Both the position numbers and the translations under genes were made by a program. A stretch of 64,000 nucleotides of DNA from Nocardia albiluteola (lineage in GTDB: Bacteria; Actinomycetota; Actinomycetes; Mycobacteriales; Mycobacteriaceae), in NCBI RefSeq assembly GCF_018860155.1, contig NZ_JAHKNI010000003.1, positions 372,001-436,000 on the forward strand, written 5' to 3'. Each line of letters begins with the position of its first letter. The first letter of the stretch is position 1. Shown piece after piece: positions 34,834 through 44,219 of this stretch. Under the pieces are notes generated by a model, which saw only the letters and a program-made list of their open reading frames with translations, was not told where the DNA came from and did not search any database.

Positions 34834-36027
34834 ATGACCTGGCTGGACGTGCCGAGCGACTCACCGTTCGGCGTCGCCAACCTGCCCTACGGTGTGTTTG
34901 CTCCGGCCGGGGGAGAACCCCGCGCAGGCGTGCGGATCGGCGATGCGGTCGTGGACCTCGCCACGGTCCTGGGCGACAAGGTGTTTGCCGAACCGACCCT
35001 GAACGCGTTTCTCGCGCAGGGACGCACCCGCTGGCACGAGGTGCGCTCCCGGATCGTCGAACTGCTCACCGATGTGCGGCACGCCGGCGTCGTGCGGCCC
35101 GCGCTGCATCGCCTGGCCGACGTGCGGTTGCTGCTGCCCATCGCCGTGGGCGACTACGTCGATTTCTATGCCAGCGAACACCATGCGTCCAATGTCGGGA
35201 GGATCTTCCGCCCGGACACCGAGCCGCTGACCCCGAACTGGAAGCATCTTCCGATCGGCTACCACGGCCGCTCCGGCACTATCGTGGTGTCGCAGACGCC
35301 GATCGCGCGGCCACAGGGGCAGCGCAAGACGCCCGCCGATCCGGAACCTGTCTTCGGTCCGTCCCAGCGCCTGGACATCGAGGCCGAGGTGGGCTTCGTG
35401 GTCGGCACCCCCTCACGGTGGGGAACTCCGGTGGCACAGCGGGATTTCGCCGAGCACGTCTTCGGGGTGTGCCTGGTGAGCGACTGGTCCGCGCGCGATC
35501 TGCAGGCCTGGGAGTATGTCCCGCTGGGTCCGTTCCTGGCGAAATCCTTTGCCACGTCGGTCTCCCCGTGGATCGTCCCCCTCGAGGCCCTCGAACATGC
35601 CCGGGTCGCGCCGCCGCCCCGGGACCGCGAATTGCTCCCGTACCTACAGGATTCGGAGAATTGGGGCCTGGACCTGAGCCTGGAGGTGCGGCTCAACGGG
35701 GAATCGGTATCGCGGCCACCCTTTTCGAGCATGTACTGGACCCCGGCGCAGATGCTCGCCCACATGACGATCAACGGCGCGTCGGTGCGCACCGGTGACT
35801 TCTATGCCTCGGGCACCGTGAGTGGTCCGGAGCGGGAGCAGCGCGGCTCGCTGCTGGAGCTGTCGTGGGGCGGCAAGGAGCCGATCACCCTGTCCGACGG
35901 GACGATTCGCACCTTCCTCGAGGACGGCGACGAGGTCGTCATCACCGCGACGGCGCCGGGGCCGGGGGACTCCAGGATCGGGTTCGGCGAGGTCGCGGGA
36001 CGCATTCTGGGAACAATCCCGCTGTAG
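34834..36027 (+). CDS. fahA: Fumarylacetoacetase
   Basis: 397 residues. The two-domain FAH build is clear: N-terminal SH3-like domain, then DFYASEHHASN with the metal ligand Asp110, the catalytic GYHGRSG His144, metal ligands in DIEAEVGF (Glu183, Glu185) and SDWSARDLQAWEYVPLGPFLAKSF with Asp217, Gln224, Tyr228 and Lys237. It hydrolyses 4-fumarylacetoacetate to fumarate and acetoacetate, the last step of tyrosine/homogentisate breakdown. Cotranscribed with the unknown protein before it; hmgA for the ring-cleavage step lies convergent. Confidence 0.95.
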   Translation: MTWLDVPSDSPFGVANLPYGVFAPAGGEPRAGVRIGDAVVDLATVLGDKVFAEPTLNAFLAQGRTRWHEVRSRIVELLTDVRHAGVVRPALHRLADVRLLLPIAVGDYVDFYASEHHASNVGRIFRPDTEPLTPNWKHLPIGYHGRSGTIVVSQTPIARPQGQRKTPADPEPVFGPSQRLDIEAEVGFVVGTPSRWGTPVAQRDFAEHVFGVCLVSDWSARDLQAWEYVPLGPFLAKSFATSVSPWIVPLEALEHARVAPPPRDRELLPYLQDSENWGLDLSLEVRLNGESVSRPPFSSMYWTPAQMLAHMTINGASVRTGDFYASGTVSGPEREQRGSLLELSWGGKEPITLSDGTIRTFLEDGDEVVITATAPGPGDSRIGFGEVAGRILGTIPL

Positions 36028-36044
36028 GTCATTCGTTCCGGAAT

Positions 36045-36800
36045 TCAGTGGTCGGCCCGGATGATGACCGAATATTTGAACCGATCGCCGCGATAATGGA
36101 TGCGGGCGGTGTCCACCACCCGGCCGTTCTCATCATGAACGACGCAGGCGCACAACAGGATCGGGCTCAGCAGCGCGACACCGAGCAGCCCGGCCAGCTC
36201 CGGGGTGGCAAGGCGGGCCTCGACGTCGTTCTCGATCCGCTCGATCCGCACCCCCGCCCGCTCGCGCAGCGCCTGCGTCATCGGGACTGCGCGCAGGTCC
36301 TCGTCGGTGATCGGGGCCGCGTGCTCGGGCAGGATCCAGTTGTCCGCGCAGCTGATCGGTTCGCCGTGTTCGCTCCGTAACCGCCGGAAGTGCACCAGCC
36401 GATCGGCCCCCGGGAAGTGGGCGGCCAGCTCGGGCGGCACCGCCACTTCCTCCCGCGTGACCACTTCCACCTCCAGTGAGACCTGCTGCGCCACAACGGT
36501 ATCCACGGTGCCGAGCACGGTGAGCGGCGGCCGGGGTGAGCGGGCCCGGTCCGTGACGAAGGTCCCGTGGCGGCGCCGGCGCTCGATGATGCCCTCCTCG
36601 TCGAGCGCCTTGAGCGCCCGGCGCACGGTCACCACGCTGACGCCGTAGTGCGCCGCGAGCTCGTCCTCGGTGGGCAGGCGGTCGGGATCGCCGGGCCCGC
36701 GGCCGAAGATCGTGGTGCGCAGGTGCTGGGCGACCTGATACCACAGCGGCAGCTCCCGATCGAGACTCGCGGCGGCGGGCGTGAGGGTGGGACCGGTCAT
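36045..36800 (-). CDS. GntR-family (HutC/UTRA) regulator of the homogentisate locus
   Basis: 251 residues. Winged helix at about 18-85 with [40 protein letters not shown] region, then a UTRA effector domain ([22 protein letters not shown]). ATG 36800 overlaps the hmgA stop by four bases, so it is cotranscribed with hmgA. The likely operator is the 26-bp palindrome just upstream of hmgA, which would give autoregulation; the effector may be homogentisate or a downstream acid. Confidence 0.9.
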   Translation of the reverse strand: MTGPTLTPAAASLDRELPLWYQVAQHLRTTIFGRGPGDPDRLPTEDELAAHYGVSVVTVRRALKALDEEGIIERRRRHGTFVTDRARSPRPPLTVLGTVDTVVAQQVSLEVEVVTREEVAVPPELAAHFPGADRLVHFRRLRSEHGEPISCADNWILPEHAAPITDEDLRAVPMTQALRERAGVRIERIENDVEARLATPELAGLLGVALLSPILLCACVVHDENGRVVDTARIHYRGDRFKYSVIIRADH

Positions 36801-38119
36801 TCGATGAAGCCCCGGCGCACGCCCTGCCAGACCGCGTCGTAGCCGGGCTGCAGATGCGTTGCGGTGCGGGCGAAATCGGTGACGACCACGGGCCAGCGGG
36901 TCTCGAACATGAAAGCCAGTGTGTCGGTGATCCTCTGGGGTGTCAGCTCCTGGGTGCTGGCCTTGGCGTACGTGTCCGCGTCGGGGCCGTGCGCGGACCA
37001 CATGTTGTGCAGGCTCGCCCCGCCCGGCAGGAAGCCCTCGGCCTTGGCGTCGTACACGCCGTGGACCAGGCCCATGAATTCGGACATCACGTTGCGGTGG
37101 TACCACGGTGGCCGGAAGGTGTCCTCGCCGACCAGCCAGCGCGGCGCGAAGATCACGAAGTCGGCGTTGGCCTGCCCCGGGGTGTCCGAGGGGGAGGTGA
37201 GCACGGTGTAGATGGAGGGATCGGGATGGTCGTAGGTGACCGTGCCCATGACGTTGAACCGGGCCGTATTGTACTTGTAGACAGCGTGATTGCCGTGCCA
37301 GGCGACGACGTCCAGGGGGGAGTGGTCGTAGTCGGCGGCCCACAGGCGCCCGCCGAACTTCTGCACCACCTGCACGGTCTCCTCCCGATCCTCGTACGCC
37401 GCAATGGGATACAGGAAGTCGCGCGCGTTGGCCAGGCCGTTCGCTCCGATCGGGCCGAGCTCGGGCAGGACGAAGTGGTGGCCGTAGTTCTCGCACACGT
37501 AGCCGCGTGCCACCTCGTCGAGCAGCTCCACCCGGAATCGCACGCCCCGGCCGATCACCGCGATCTCGCCCGGAATCACGTGCAGCCGACCGTATTCCGT
37601 ATGCAGGACCAGTGCGCCGATTTCGGGGACGAGCAGCAGCTCGCCGTCCGCGTCGACGAAGTAGCGGTCGGTCATGGACTTCGAGGCTGCGTACAGGTGA
37701 ATGCCGATCCCGGTGCGCTCGAGCACATTTCCGTTGGCGCCCATGGTGTAGAGACCGTCGATGAAGTCGGTCGGCGCCTGCGGCAGCGGCAGCGGGCCCC
37801 ACCGCAACCGGTTCGGGTCGGCCACCGCGTCGCGCAACGGCGCGCTGCGCAGCGAGCCGGAGTCGATCGGTACGAATGGCGGATGCGCCGCGGACGGGCG
37901 GATCCGGTAGACCCAGCTGCGGCGGTTGTGCGCGCGGGGTTCGGTGAAGGCCGTCGCGGAGTGCTGCTCCGCGTAGAGCCCCAGCGGGGCGCGCTGCGGC
38001 GAGTTGCGGCCCACCGGCAGGGCGCCGGGCACCGCTTCGGTGCTGTGCTCGTTGCCGAAACCGGCCGAGTAGGCGAATTCGGTGACGGCGGGGGTGTGCG
38101 TCTCGATCGTGCCGGTCAT
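36797..38119 (-). CDS. hmgA: Homogentisate 1,2-dioxygenase
   Basis: 440 residues. [21 protein letters not shown] at the start and [15 protein letters not shown] are family hallmarks. Iron ligands are seen in [13 protein letters not shown] (His and Glu) and in the HGPDADTY stretch (His). The enzyme opens the ring of homogentisate to maleylacetoacetate. The start is ATG 38119 with AGGAGG 5 nt upstream; the frame runs on to 38218 through the operator and is not used. First gene of an hmgA-gntR operon, convergent with the fahA operon. Confidence 0.96.
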   Translation of the reverse strand: MTGTIETHTPAVTEFAYSAGFGNEHSTEAVPGALPVGRNSPQRAPLGLYAEQHSATAFTEPRAHNRRSWVYRIRPSAAHPPFVPIDSGSLRSAPLRDAVADPNRLRWGPLPLPQAPTDFIDGLYTMGANGNVLERTGIGIHLYAASKSMTDRYFVDADGELLLVPEIGALVLHTEYGRLHVIPGEIAVIGRGVRFRVELLDEVARGYVCENYGHHFVLPELGPIGANGLANARDFLYPIAAYEDREETVQVVQKFGGRLWAADYDHSPLDVVAWHGNHAVYKYNTARFNVMGTVTYDHPDPSIYTVLTSPSDTPGQANADFVIFAPRWLVGEDTFRPPWYHRNVMSEFMGLVHGVYDAKAEGFLPGGASLHNMWSAHGPDADTYAKASTQELTPQRITDTLAFMFETRWPVVVTDFARTATHLQPGYDAVWQGVRRGFIE

Positions 38120-38139
38120 ATCGGCCTCCTGCCAGCTCC

Positions 38140-38165
38140 CATTCCTATTGAATATAATAGGAATG
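38140..38165. promoter_or_regulatory. 26-bp perfect palindromic operator upstream of hmgA
   Basis: CATTCCTATT (38140-38149) and AATAGGAATG (38156-38165) are exact reverse complements around the 6-nt spacer GAATAT, 21 nt before the hmgA start. Its AT-rich centre overlaps the expected -10 region. The GntR protein of the operon is the likely binder. Confidence 0.85.
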
Positions 38166-38336
38166 GGGCCGTGCTGGGTCAACAGGATCCACCAGGCGTT
38201 TTCGGCGACGCCGGACAATCGAGGGGAAGTGATGACCGCACTCGGGGCTGAACCGGCGTCGAGTCGGCGACGTCGCCCCGCACCGGCACGACCCCGCGTC
38301 GATCATGTCGATCTGCCGGGCGGCCGCCTCGGTCTT

Positions 38337-39071
38337 TCAGGCTTGCTGGTTGAGTATGGTGGCAAGCCGGTCGAGGTAGCCGCCGTCGATGTAGGCGGTG
38401 GTGTGTTGCCCGCCGAAAAGGTAGCCGTAGACCAGTCTTCCGGCCTCGATCAGCTGTCCGGGGGAGTAATCGGCCGTGGGCCACTCGCCTTCGAGCAGGC
38501 TCGCCGCCAGCTCGGGGGTCCAGTCCAGGGTCGCGAAGGTGAAGGGCGAGACGCCCGTAGCCAGATCGCGCAGGGGAGACCTCGGGGGGCAACTGGTGAT
38601 GCCGTCCATGGGGTTGGCCGCGGTGAAGACGGGAATGCCCGTGGGCCAGGCGGCATGTGGGCCGTTGATGCCCTCGCCGGTGGAATCCGCGTCGATCGAT
38701 TCGCCCGGAGCGCGGTTCGGATTCGCCACCACCGCGGCCCAGGCGAGCTCGCAATCCTGGTACTGCCCTTGCGCTTTCAGCTCGAGGAACCGGCTGACCA
38801 GTTCCGCGCCCAGGCTGTAGCCCAGCAGCCCGACCAGATTCGGGGTCGCGCGGATCGCCGCGGCCACCAGCGGTAGCCCCGTGGCGATCGATTGCTCCTC
38901 GGACGGTCCCGCCGGGTTGTGGTCGGCATTGAAGGGGCCCACCGATGCCGGGTATGGAATGTCCTGCCCGACAACGTACAACGAGGTGTCCAACTGATCG
39001 GTGACGTTCGTGAGCATGTTGGGACTTGCGAGCGGTTCGGCCGCTCCGCGACAGGTCAGTACGGTGATCAC
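38337..39071 (-). CDS. PE-PPE/LysB-like alpha/beta hydrolase
   Basis: 244 residues. Begins ITVLTCRGAAEP without an obvious signal peptide, contains YPASVGPFNADHNPAG, the nucleophile elbow GYSLGAELVSRF, an acid in FTAANPMDGI and a late histidine in GGQHTTAY. The pattern matches the PE-PPE-domain serine hydrolases and mycobacteriophage LysB-like esterases that act on mycolyl esters. Function in this cell (lipid esterase or cell-wall esterase) is inferred. Lone gene; 5' and 3' neighbours are not functionally linked. Confidence 0.75.
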   Translation of the reverse strand: MITVLTCRGAAEPLASPNMLTNVTDQLDTSLYVVGQDIPYPASVGPFNADHNPAGPSEEQSIATGLPLVAAAIRATPNLVGLLGYSLGAELVSRFLELKAQGQYQDCELAWAAVVANPNRAPGESIDADSTGEGINGPHAAWPTGIPVFTAANPMDGITSCPPRSPLRDLATGVSPFTFATLDWTPELAASLLEGEWPTADYSPGQLIEAGRLVYGYLFGGQHTTAYIDGGYLDRLATILNQQA

Positions 39072-39431
39072 GCTGTCACCGGCTCATCGAAGCGCATATG
39101 TCTCACCAATGAGAGAGGGGCTACTGTACAGCACATTGTATTCGCCGGTCGGCGACGGCGATTGCACCGCCGGGTCTCGATTTCGTGACCGTTTCCCGGT
39201 CAGGCGATGAATTCGGGGCTCCCGGACGGAGAACGCCGCCGGGCGGTTGCGTGAGCCTGGTACCGGTACTGTTCGCCGAGGGGATCCCGTACTTCGCGAA
39301 CCTGAAGTCCCAGCAGCTCCTCGGCGATCGGTGGTCGTCCAGGGGCGGCGCGCGCTGCACCTGCGATACCCGGTCACGGGGCGCTGAAAGTTGTTGCGCT
39401 GTACGTGGTTCAGCCCGGCGCTCGCCCCGGG
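39072..39431. other. Intergenic region with a possible decayed coding fragment
   Basis: 360 nt between two minus-strand genes. A minus-strand frame ending at TGA 39200-39202 reads like protein (IAEELLGLQVREVRDPLGEQ) for about 50 residues, bounded upstream by a stop and with no start codon. It could be a gene remnant, but I do not recognise the parent. The left part should hold the hydrolase promoter. Confidence 0.35.
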
Positions 39432-40295
39432 CTAACGCCAGATGTCCGTGATCGGGGTCGCGCGTGCCGCCCCGCCGAGCGGCGGCAGGCCGTAGGCATC
39501 CTCGATGGTGCGCAGTACCGAGTAGTGGTCGATGTGTTCGGCGTACCGGCCGGGGATGACACCGGCGCCGGCGACGATGGTCGGGATGTGATTGGCACCG
39601 GTGCCCTCGTCCTCGTCGAAGGTCACCACCAGCAGGCTGTTGTTCGCCCGCGCCCAATCGGCATAGCGGCCCATGGCGTTTCGCAACCACGTATCGCCGG
39701 TGGGTACTGGGCAGTCGTGCATGTCGTTGCACATGTCGGGGCTGACGAATGCGACCGTCGGAAGTCGTGAGTAATCCGCCGGAAAGGCCGAGAAGGGCTG
39801 ATTGGCACCCGGGGGGACGGTGCCGAAATTCACCCAGCCGTTGTGTTTTCGGGCGTATCGGCCGTTGCTGCCCGTGCACCCGGTGTACCCGGGGCCGGGC
39901 ATCGATTCGGCGTATCCGATGAAGGAGTGGCCGGACGAATTCAGCTGGGCGCCAAGGTTGTCCACTCCGTTGAAGGTGTGCGGACAGCTGTCGTTCGTGA
40001 CGCCCTGCGTATTTCCGGAGAACAGCCCGATGTAGTTCGGCTGGCTGGGGTGGGTGAGGGCATGTGAGTCGGTGAACAGTGCGCCCGTGGCGGCGAGCTG
40101 GTTGAAGTAGGGAGCCTGGGACCCGCCGATGATGCTGTCGTACCCGCGGTTCTCGAACATCACCAGCACGATGTGAGCGAACCGGGGAATCGGCGCGGCG
40201 GACGCTGCGGGCGGCGCCGACACGGCGGCCAGGGCCAGGGCGGCGACCCCGGTCAGGACGCCGAGGACGCGGGCAATTCCGGAGATCCCGGGCAT
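39432..40295 (-). CDS. Secreted phosphoesterase (AcpA/phospholipase C family)
   Basis: 287 residues. Signal peptide of about 34 residues (hydrophobic VLTGVAALALAAVSAPPAASA). Mature enzyme starts with FAHIVLVMFENRGYDSIIG, the metal-binding first block of this alkaline-phosphatase-like superfamily, then THPSQPNYIGLFSGN (Thr/Ser nucleophile region), VAFVSPDMCNDMHDC and VTFDEDEGTGANHIPTIVAG for the second metal site. It hydrolyses phosphomonoesters or phospholipids outside the cell. ATG 40295 has CAGGAG 5 nt upstream. Confidence 0.9.
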   Translation of the reverse strand: MPGISGIARVLGVLTGVAALALAAVSAPPAASAAPIPRFAHIVLVMFENRGYDSIIGGSQAPYFNQLAATGALFTDSHALTHPSQPNYIGLFSGNTQGVTNDSCPHTFNGVDNLGAQLNSSGHSFIGYAESMPGPGYTGCTGSNGRYARKHNGWVNFGTVPPGANQPFSAFPADYSRLPTVAFVSPDMCNDMHDCPVPTGDTWLRNAMGRYADWARANNSLLVVTFDEDEGTGANHIPTIVAGAGVIPGRYAEHIDHYSVLRTIEDAYGLPPLGGAARATPITDIWR

Positions 40296-40517
40296 GGGCA
40301 CTCCTGAGGACGGTTGTTCCGGCGGTCACGACGAGACATCGGAACCATAGCGCACCCGGGTGGCCGCCCGGTCCGCACGACCGATGTGCTTGCCGTGGGG
40401 CGGTCCGATCGTATGTACTCACCAGGCCGGGGCTGCCGGTGGGGATCGACGGGGCGGCGGTATGGGTTCCGAGACGGGCCGCTCGGCCGGCAACGGTCGT
40501 TCGAGGAGAGGGTTGAG

Positions 40518-41558
40518 ATGTCGCAGCTGCGCGTCGCAGTGGTGGGTTATGGGCTGGCCGGGGCGGTGTTCCACGCGCCGCTGATCGCCGCGGAGCCCCG
40601 GATGCGGGTGGCCGTCGTGGTGACGTCCTCGCCCGAGCGGGCCGAGCAGGCCCGCGGGGAACATCCGGGCGTTCGGGTGCTCGCAGGCGTGGACGAGCTG
40701 TTCGCAGATCCGTCCGGAATCGATCTGATCGTGGTCGCCACGCCCAATCGCAGTCACGCCTCGATCGCGTTGCGGTCGATCGAGGCCGGGATTCCGGTCG
40801 TGGTGGACAAGCCGTTCACCGTGACCTCCGCCGAGGCCAGGGAGGTGATCGCCGCGGCCGACCGGCGCGGGGTGATGGTGTCGGTCTTCCAGAATCGGCG
40901 CTGGGACAGCGATTTTCGCACCGTCCGCGGTCTGGTCGACGGTGGTCGTCTGGGCGAGGTGCATCGGTTCGAATCCCGGTTCGAGCGGTGGCGGCCGGCG
41001 GTCAAGGGCGGGTGGCGCGAGGTGGGCGGGGCCGCCGAGGGCGCCGGGTACCTGTACGACCTCGGCAGCCATCTGGTGGACCAGGCGCTGACGCTGTTCG
41101 GCCCGGTCAGCGACGTGTACTGCGAACTGGATCGCCGCCGGGCCGGAGTGCTGGCCGACGACGACGCCTTCGTAGCCCTCACCCACGCGTCCGGCGTCCG
41201 GTCGCATCTGTGGATGAGCGCCGTCACCGGCCAGGCGGGCCCGCGATTTCGCGTCCTGGGATCCGAAAGCGCCTACGTCGTGGACGGTCTCGATCCCCAG
41301 GAGGCGGACCTGCGCGAGGGTCGCCGTCCGGGCGATGGAAAGCCCTGGGGCGCAGTTGATCCCGAGAGCTGGGGTCGGCTCGGGACGGACGGGGATACGC
41401 GCCGGATCCCGACCGAGCCCGGCGACTATCCCGCGTTCTATCGCGGCATGGCCGACGCGCTCCTCGACGGCACACCGGTCCCCGTCGATCCCCGGGACGC
41501 CCTCGGGACCCTGCTGGTCCTGGAAAAAGCGGCCGAGTCCGCGGGCCGCCGCGCCTGA
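40518..41558 (+). CDS. Gfo/Idh/MocA family oxidoreductase
   Basis: 346 residues. N-terminal Rossmann fold with VVGYGLAGAVFHAPLI, ATPNRSH and the conserved VVDKPFTVT motif (catalytic Lys), then a C-terminal substrate domain with FESRFERWRP and LGSHLVDQAL, where the Asp/His pair of the active site lies. NAD(P)-dependent oxidation or reduction of a sugar or cyclitol; best overall likeness is to the YdgJ/IolW-type scyllo-inositol dehydrogenase-like branch. Start at ATG 40518 with GAGAGG upstream. Lone gene. Confidence 0.88.
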   Translation: MSQLRVAVVGYGLAGAVFHAPLIAAEPRMRVAVVVTSSPERAEQARGEHPGVRVLAGVDELFADPSGIDLIVVATPNRSHASIALRSIEAGIPVVVDKPFTVTSAEAREVIAAADRRGVMVSVFQNRRWDSDFRTVRGLVDGGRLGEVHRFESRFERWRPAVKGGWREVGGAAEGAGYLYDLGSHLVDQALTLFGPVSDVYCELDRRRAGVLADDDAFVALTHASGVRSHLWMSAVTGQAGPRFRVLGSESAYVVDGLDPQEADLREGRRPGDGKPWGAVDPESWGRLGTDGDTRRIPTEPGDYPAFYRGMADALLDGTPVPVDPRDALGTLLVLEKAAESAGRRA

Positions 41559-41802
41559 TCGAAACGTTCGTCGACGTGTGCCCACTCCACACCGCGAGGG
41601 CGATGACGCGTCGTCCGGGCGGCTATGAATCTGCTGGTCGAGGGGCTGTGATGCGCCACGATCGAGGCACGGACAGGGGCGGGCAGCAGGCCGCGTAATC
41701 GATTGTCGGGCAGGGTTCTTCGCTGGACACATGAGGTACCGTGGGAAAGGCCGGGTGCCAGACTGCCGGGCGCCCATCTCCGCGCGGAAAGGGGAGGGCG
41801 CG

Positions 41803-42258
41803 ATGTCCGTATGCCAACCGAAGGGCCGCCGCACGCGCCGCGGCTGGTCACGCACGCGGCAGCCCGCCCTCACGCGACCGTCCTGGGACACGGCGTACAG
41901 CGCCTACTGGGAGGCGCCGGAGTCTCGAGGGCAGCGGCTGCTCGGTGGCGCGCGGTGGCGCGAGCGTCTCGAGCGATATGTGTATCCGCCTGCGGCGCTG
42001 TGTGTCTCACTGCCTACGATGGCCATCGGCGGTGCGCTCGTCGGGGCGCCGGGACTGCTGCTCGACTGGCAGCTCGCCGCATTTCTGATGGCGATGTGGC
42101 TGGCATCCGGAGTGACCGTGTTCGTCGGTCGGAACAGTGCGGCATTGGCCCTGACCGTCTACGGATTCCGGCGTCCGTCACGGGTCGAGGGGCCCCGGCT
42201 GGAGTCCGCGTGGCGCGCGGTGTGCGGCTCGGCGGGAGTGGATGTTCCTGAGGGCTGA
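41803..42258 (+). CDS. Small membrane protein, possibly truncated M48-type
   Basis: 151 residues from ATG 41803 with GGGAGG 5 nt upstream. Basic N-terminus, then two hydrophobic helices (about 66-118), and a cytosolic end RLESAWRAVCGSAGVDVPEG. The helix pair plus this final segment resemble the N-terminal part of actinobacterial M48/M56-like membrane metallopeptidases, where a HExxH domain would follow; here the frame stops and no HExxH is found in the next 250 nt. It may be a truncated gene or an independent small membrane protein. Confidence 0.55.
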   Translation: MSVCQPKGRRTRRGWSRTRQPALTRPSWDTAYSAYWEAPESRGQRLLGGARWRERLERYVYPPAALCVSLPTMAIGGALVGAPGLLLDWQLAAFLMAMWLASGVTVFVGRNSAALALTVYGFRRPSRVEGPRLESAWRAVCGSAGVDVPEG

Positions 42259-42509
42259 TGCCGCGCGGTTCGCGAGCCGGGGGCCGGGCCGGTTCTCGCT
42301 CTGCCTGCCCGCCCCGGACGAATGCGGGCCTCGACGGTGATTGACGTGCCCGTCGATCGGGCGCAAGGTAGGCCGGTGCCAGCCTACGAGCGAACGATCG
42401 GTCCGGTGCATGACAGCGTCGGCCGGCCGCACCATGCCGAGTGCGGGGCCCAGTCGCGTCGACGGGCCGGGCGGTCTCGGCGGATCGAGTGCGGAGGTGG
42501 AATCCGGCC

Positions 42510-43472
42510 ATGAGTCAGGGTGCCCGTGAGGGATTGAAGCTGACCAGTCTCGACAGTCCGCTGTTCGACGGCAGCGACGCGACCAAGGGGGATCTCCTGG
42601 ACTACCTGGAGGCCGTCGGGGAGCGGCTGGTCCGGCGGCTGCGGGAGCGGCCGCTGTCGGTGGTGCGGGTGCGGCCGGGGCAGGAGCAGTTCATGCAGAA
42701 GAATCTGCCGAAATACACACCCGACTGGGTGCACCGGGTGACGGTGTGGGCGGAGAGCTCGAAACGCGAAGTGTCGTACGCGTTATGCGACGACGTCCGG
42801 ACGCTGCTGTGGTTCGGCAATCAGCGTGCCGTCGAGTACCACGTGACGCTGCTGGCCGCGGCGGGCCTGGCCGACTATTCCGGCAGCCCAACGCATCTCG
42901 TGCTCGATATCGATCCCGCACCCGGCAGTCCGTTCCGGCAGGTGGTGGATGCCGCCGAACTGATCCGCCGGGCACTGGAAGCCGACGGGCTCGCCGGAGC
43001 GGTGAAAACCAGCGGCTCCAAGGGCGTGCACATCTTCGTCCCGATCGCGCCCGGGGTGAGTATCGAGGACGCCGCGGCCGCCACCCGCGCTGTCGCCGCG
43101 CGCGCCGAACGCCTGGACCCCGCCCTCGCGACCACGGCCTTCATCCGAGAGGATCGGGGCGGCAAGGTTTTTCTCGACTCCACCCGCGCGGGCGGCGCGA
43201 CGGTCGTGGCGGCATACAGTCCGCGGGTGCGGCCCGGGACGACCGTGTCCTTCCCGGTCAGCTGGGCCGACCTGCCCGACGTCGACCCGCGCGACTTCAC
43301 GATCCGCACCGTCGCAACCGAACTCGGCGATCGCGACCCCTGGACCGAGTACATGCCCGCCCCGCAGCCGCTGCCTGCCGATCTCGTCGCGGAGGGACAC
43401 ACCATCCCGGTGGCGCGCGTGCAGGCGATGCACGAGGGCAAGCGCCGCGCCCGCGCCCGCCGCGAATCGTAA
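42510..43472 (+). CDS. LigD-type NHEJ DNA polymerase/primase, stand-alone
   Basis: 320 residues, polymerase domain only. LDIDPAPG gives the metal-binding DxD, SGSKGVHIFVPI the conserved Lys/His nucleotide-binding stretch, and VFLDSTRA the third metal Asp. This is the archaeo-eukaryotic primase fold of the LigD polymerase module, which fills gaps with NTPs in bacterial non-homologous end joining. No ligase, nuclease or Ku gene is adjacent, so this is one of the separate PolD/Prim-PolC-like paralogues common in actinobacteria. ATG 42510. Confidence 0.92.
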   Translation: MSQGAREGLKLTSLDSPLFDGSDATKGDLLDYLEAVGERLVRRLRERPLSVVRVRPGQEQFMQKNLPKYTPDWVHRVTVWAESSKREVSYALCDDVRTLLWFGNQRAVEYHVTLLAAAGLADYSGSPTHLVLDIDPAPGSPFRQVVDAAELIRRALEADGLAGAVKTSGSKGVHIFVPIAPGVSIEDAAAATRAVAARAERLDPALATTAFIREDRGGKVFLDSTRAGGATVVAAYSPRVRPGTTVSFPVSWADLPDVDPRDFTIRTVATELGDRDPWTEYMPAPQPLPADLVAEGHTIPVARVQAMHEGKRRARARRES

Positions 43473-43566
43473 TCCCCCACCGTGCCGGTCGACGGCGGCC
43501 GTTCGGTGCTGGCGCTCGACCCCGAGGCCCGATGAAGGCAACGCCGGGCCGGTAGGATCGGCGGGC

Positions 43567-44028
43567 GTGACGGTTGTGCGGTCTGCCCTGCGGCGCGTCG
43601 GCGCGGGCCGGCTGCTCGTCGTCGCGGCCGTGCTGCTGGGCATGTTCCTGCTGCAGAACGCGCACTGCGCAGCCGATGGTGGCGGTCCGACCGTTCCGGC
43701 AGTCCGGATCCTGATCAACAGCGACGGTGACTGTGTCGCGATGTCGCATATCGGGGACGATGCGACACCCGTGCCCGCGCCCGGCGAGGGGAACGTCGCT
43801 GCCGTGGCGATGGTTTCGCACGGCGGTGGCGATCGGACCCATCCGGCGGGCCAGGTCACGATGGCCTGCCTGGCGGTATTCCTGGCCTTGCTGACCGCTG
43901 TGGCGATGCTGTCCCCGATCCGGTCGATGCCGCGGGTTCGTCCCTGCGGACCGGTGAACGTCCGTCGGCCGACCTGCGTGTTGCCACGCGCGCTCACCCT
44001 TTCGCAACTCTGCGTGCTGCGGACATAG
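43567..44028 (+). CDS. Small membrane protein, DUF6153-like
   Basis: 153 residues from GTG 43567. Helix 1 (LLVVAAVLLGMFLLQNAHCA) and helix 2 (TMACLAVFLALLTAVAML) flank an outward loop with His and Cys (DGDCVAMSH, MVSHGGGD). The layout of His-rich loop between two helices resembles DUF6153-type proteins seen near copper-handling genes. It precedes another His-rich secreted protein. Function not established. Confidence 0.65.
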   Translation: MTVVRSALRRVGAGRLLVVAAVLLGMFLLQNAHCAADGGGPTVPAVRILINSDGDCVAMSHIGDDATPVPAPGEGNVAAVAMVSHGGGDRTHPAGQVTMACLAVFLALLTAVAMLSPIRSMPRVRPCGPVNVRRPTCVLPRALTLSQLCVLRT

Positions 44029-44219
44029 ATCGCGCGATCCGCGCTCCCGCGCCGACGACGATGCCTTGGTTCGGGCTTCTTCCCTGCCCGGCGCCCGTCG
44101 TTGCCGTGGCGTCCGATGTGTGTGTCGGAACCGGCCCCGCGTGCAGCAGGGCCGTCGGAACTGATGCCCGGACGGCGCCCGCACCCGATCCCGACAGACC
44201 GATTGAGAATGGAAAACCC

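Noticed and set aside
38082..38876. 264-codon plus-strand frame over the hmgA leader and the PE-PPE-like hydrolase
   Set aside because: It crosses the hmgA operator and is antisense to a recognisable hydrolase; Gly/Arg-rich shadow.
39200..39350. Protein-like minus-strand stretch with IAEELLGLQVREVRDPLGEQ
   Set aside because: Bounded by a stop upstream, no start codon and no recognised parent; kept only as a note in the intergenic entry.
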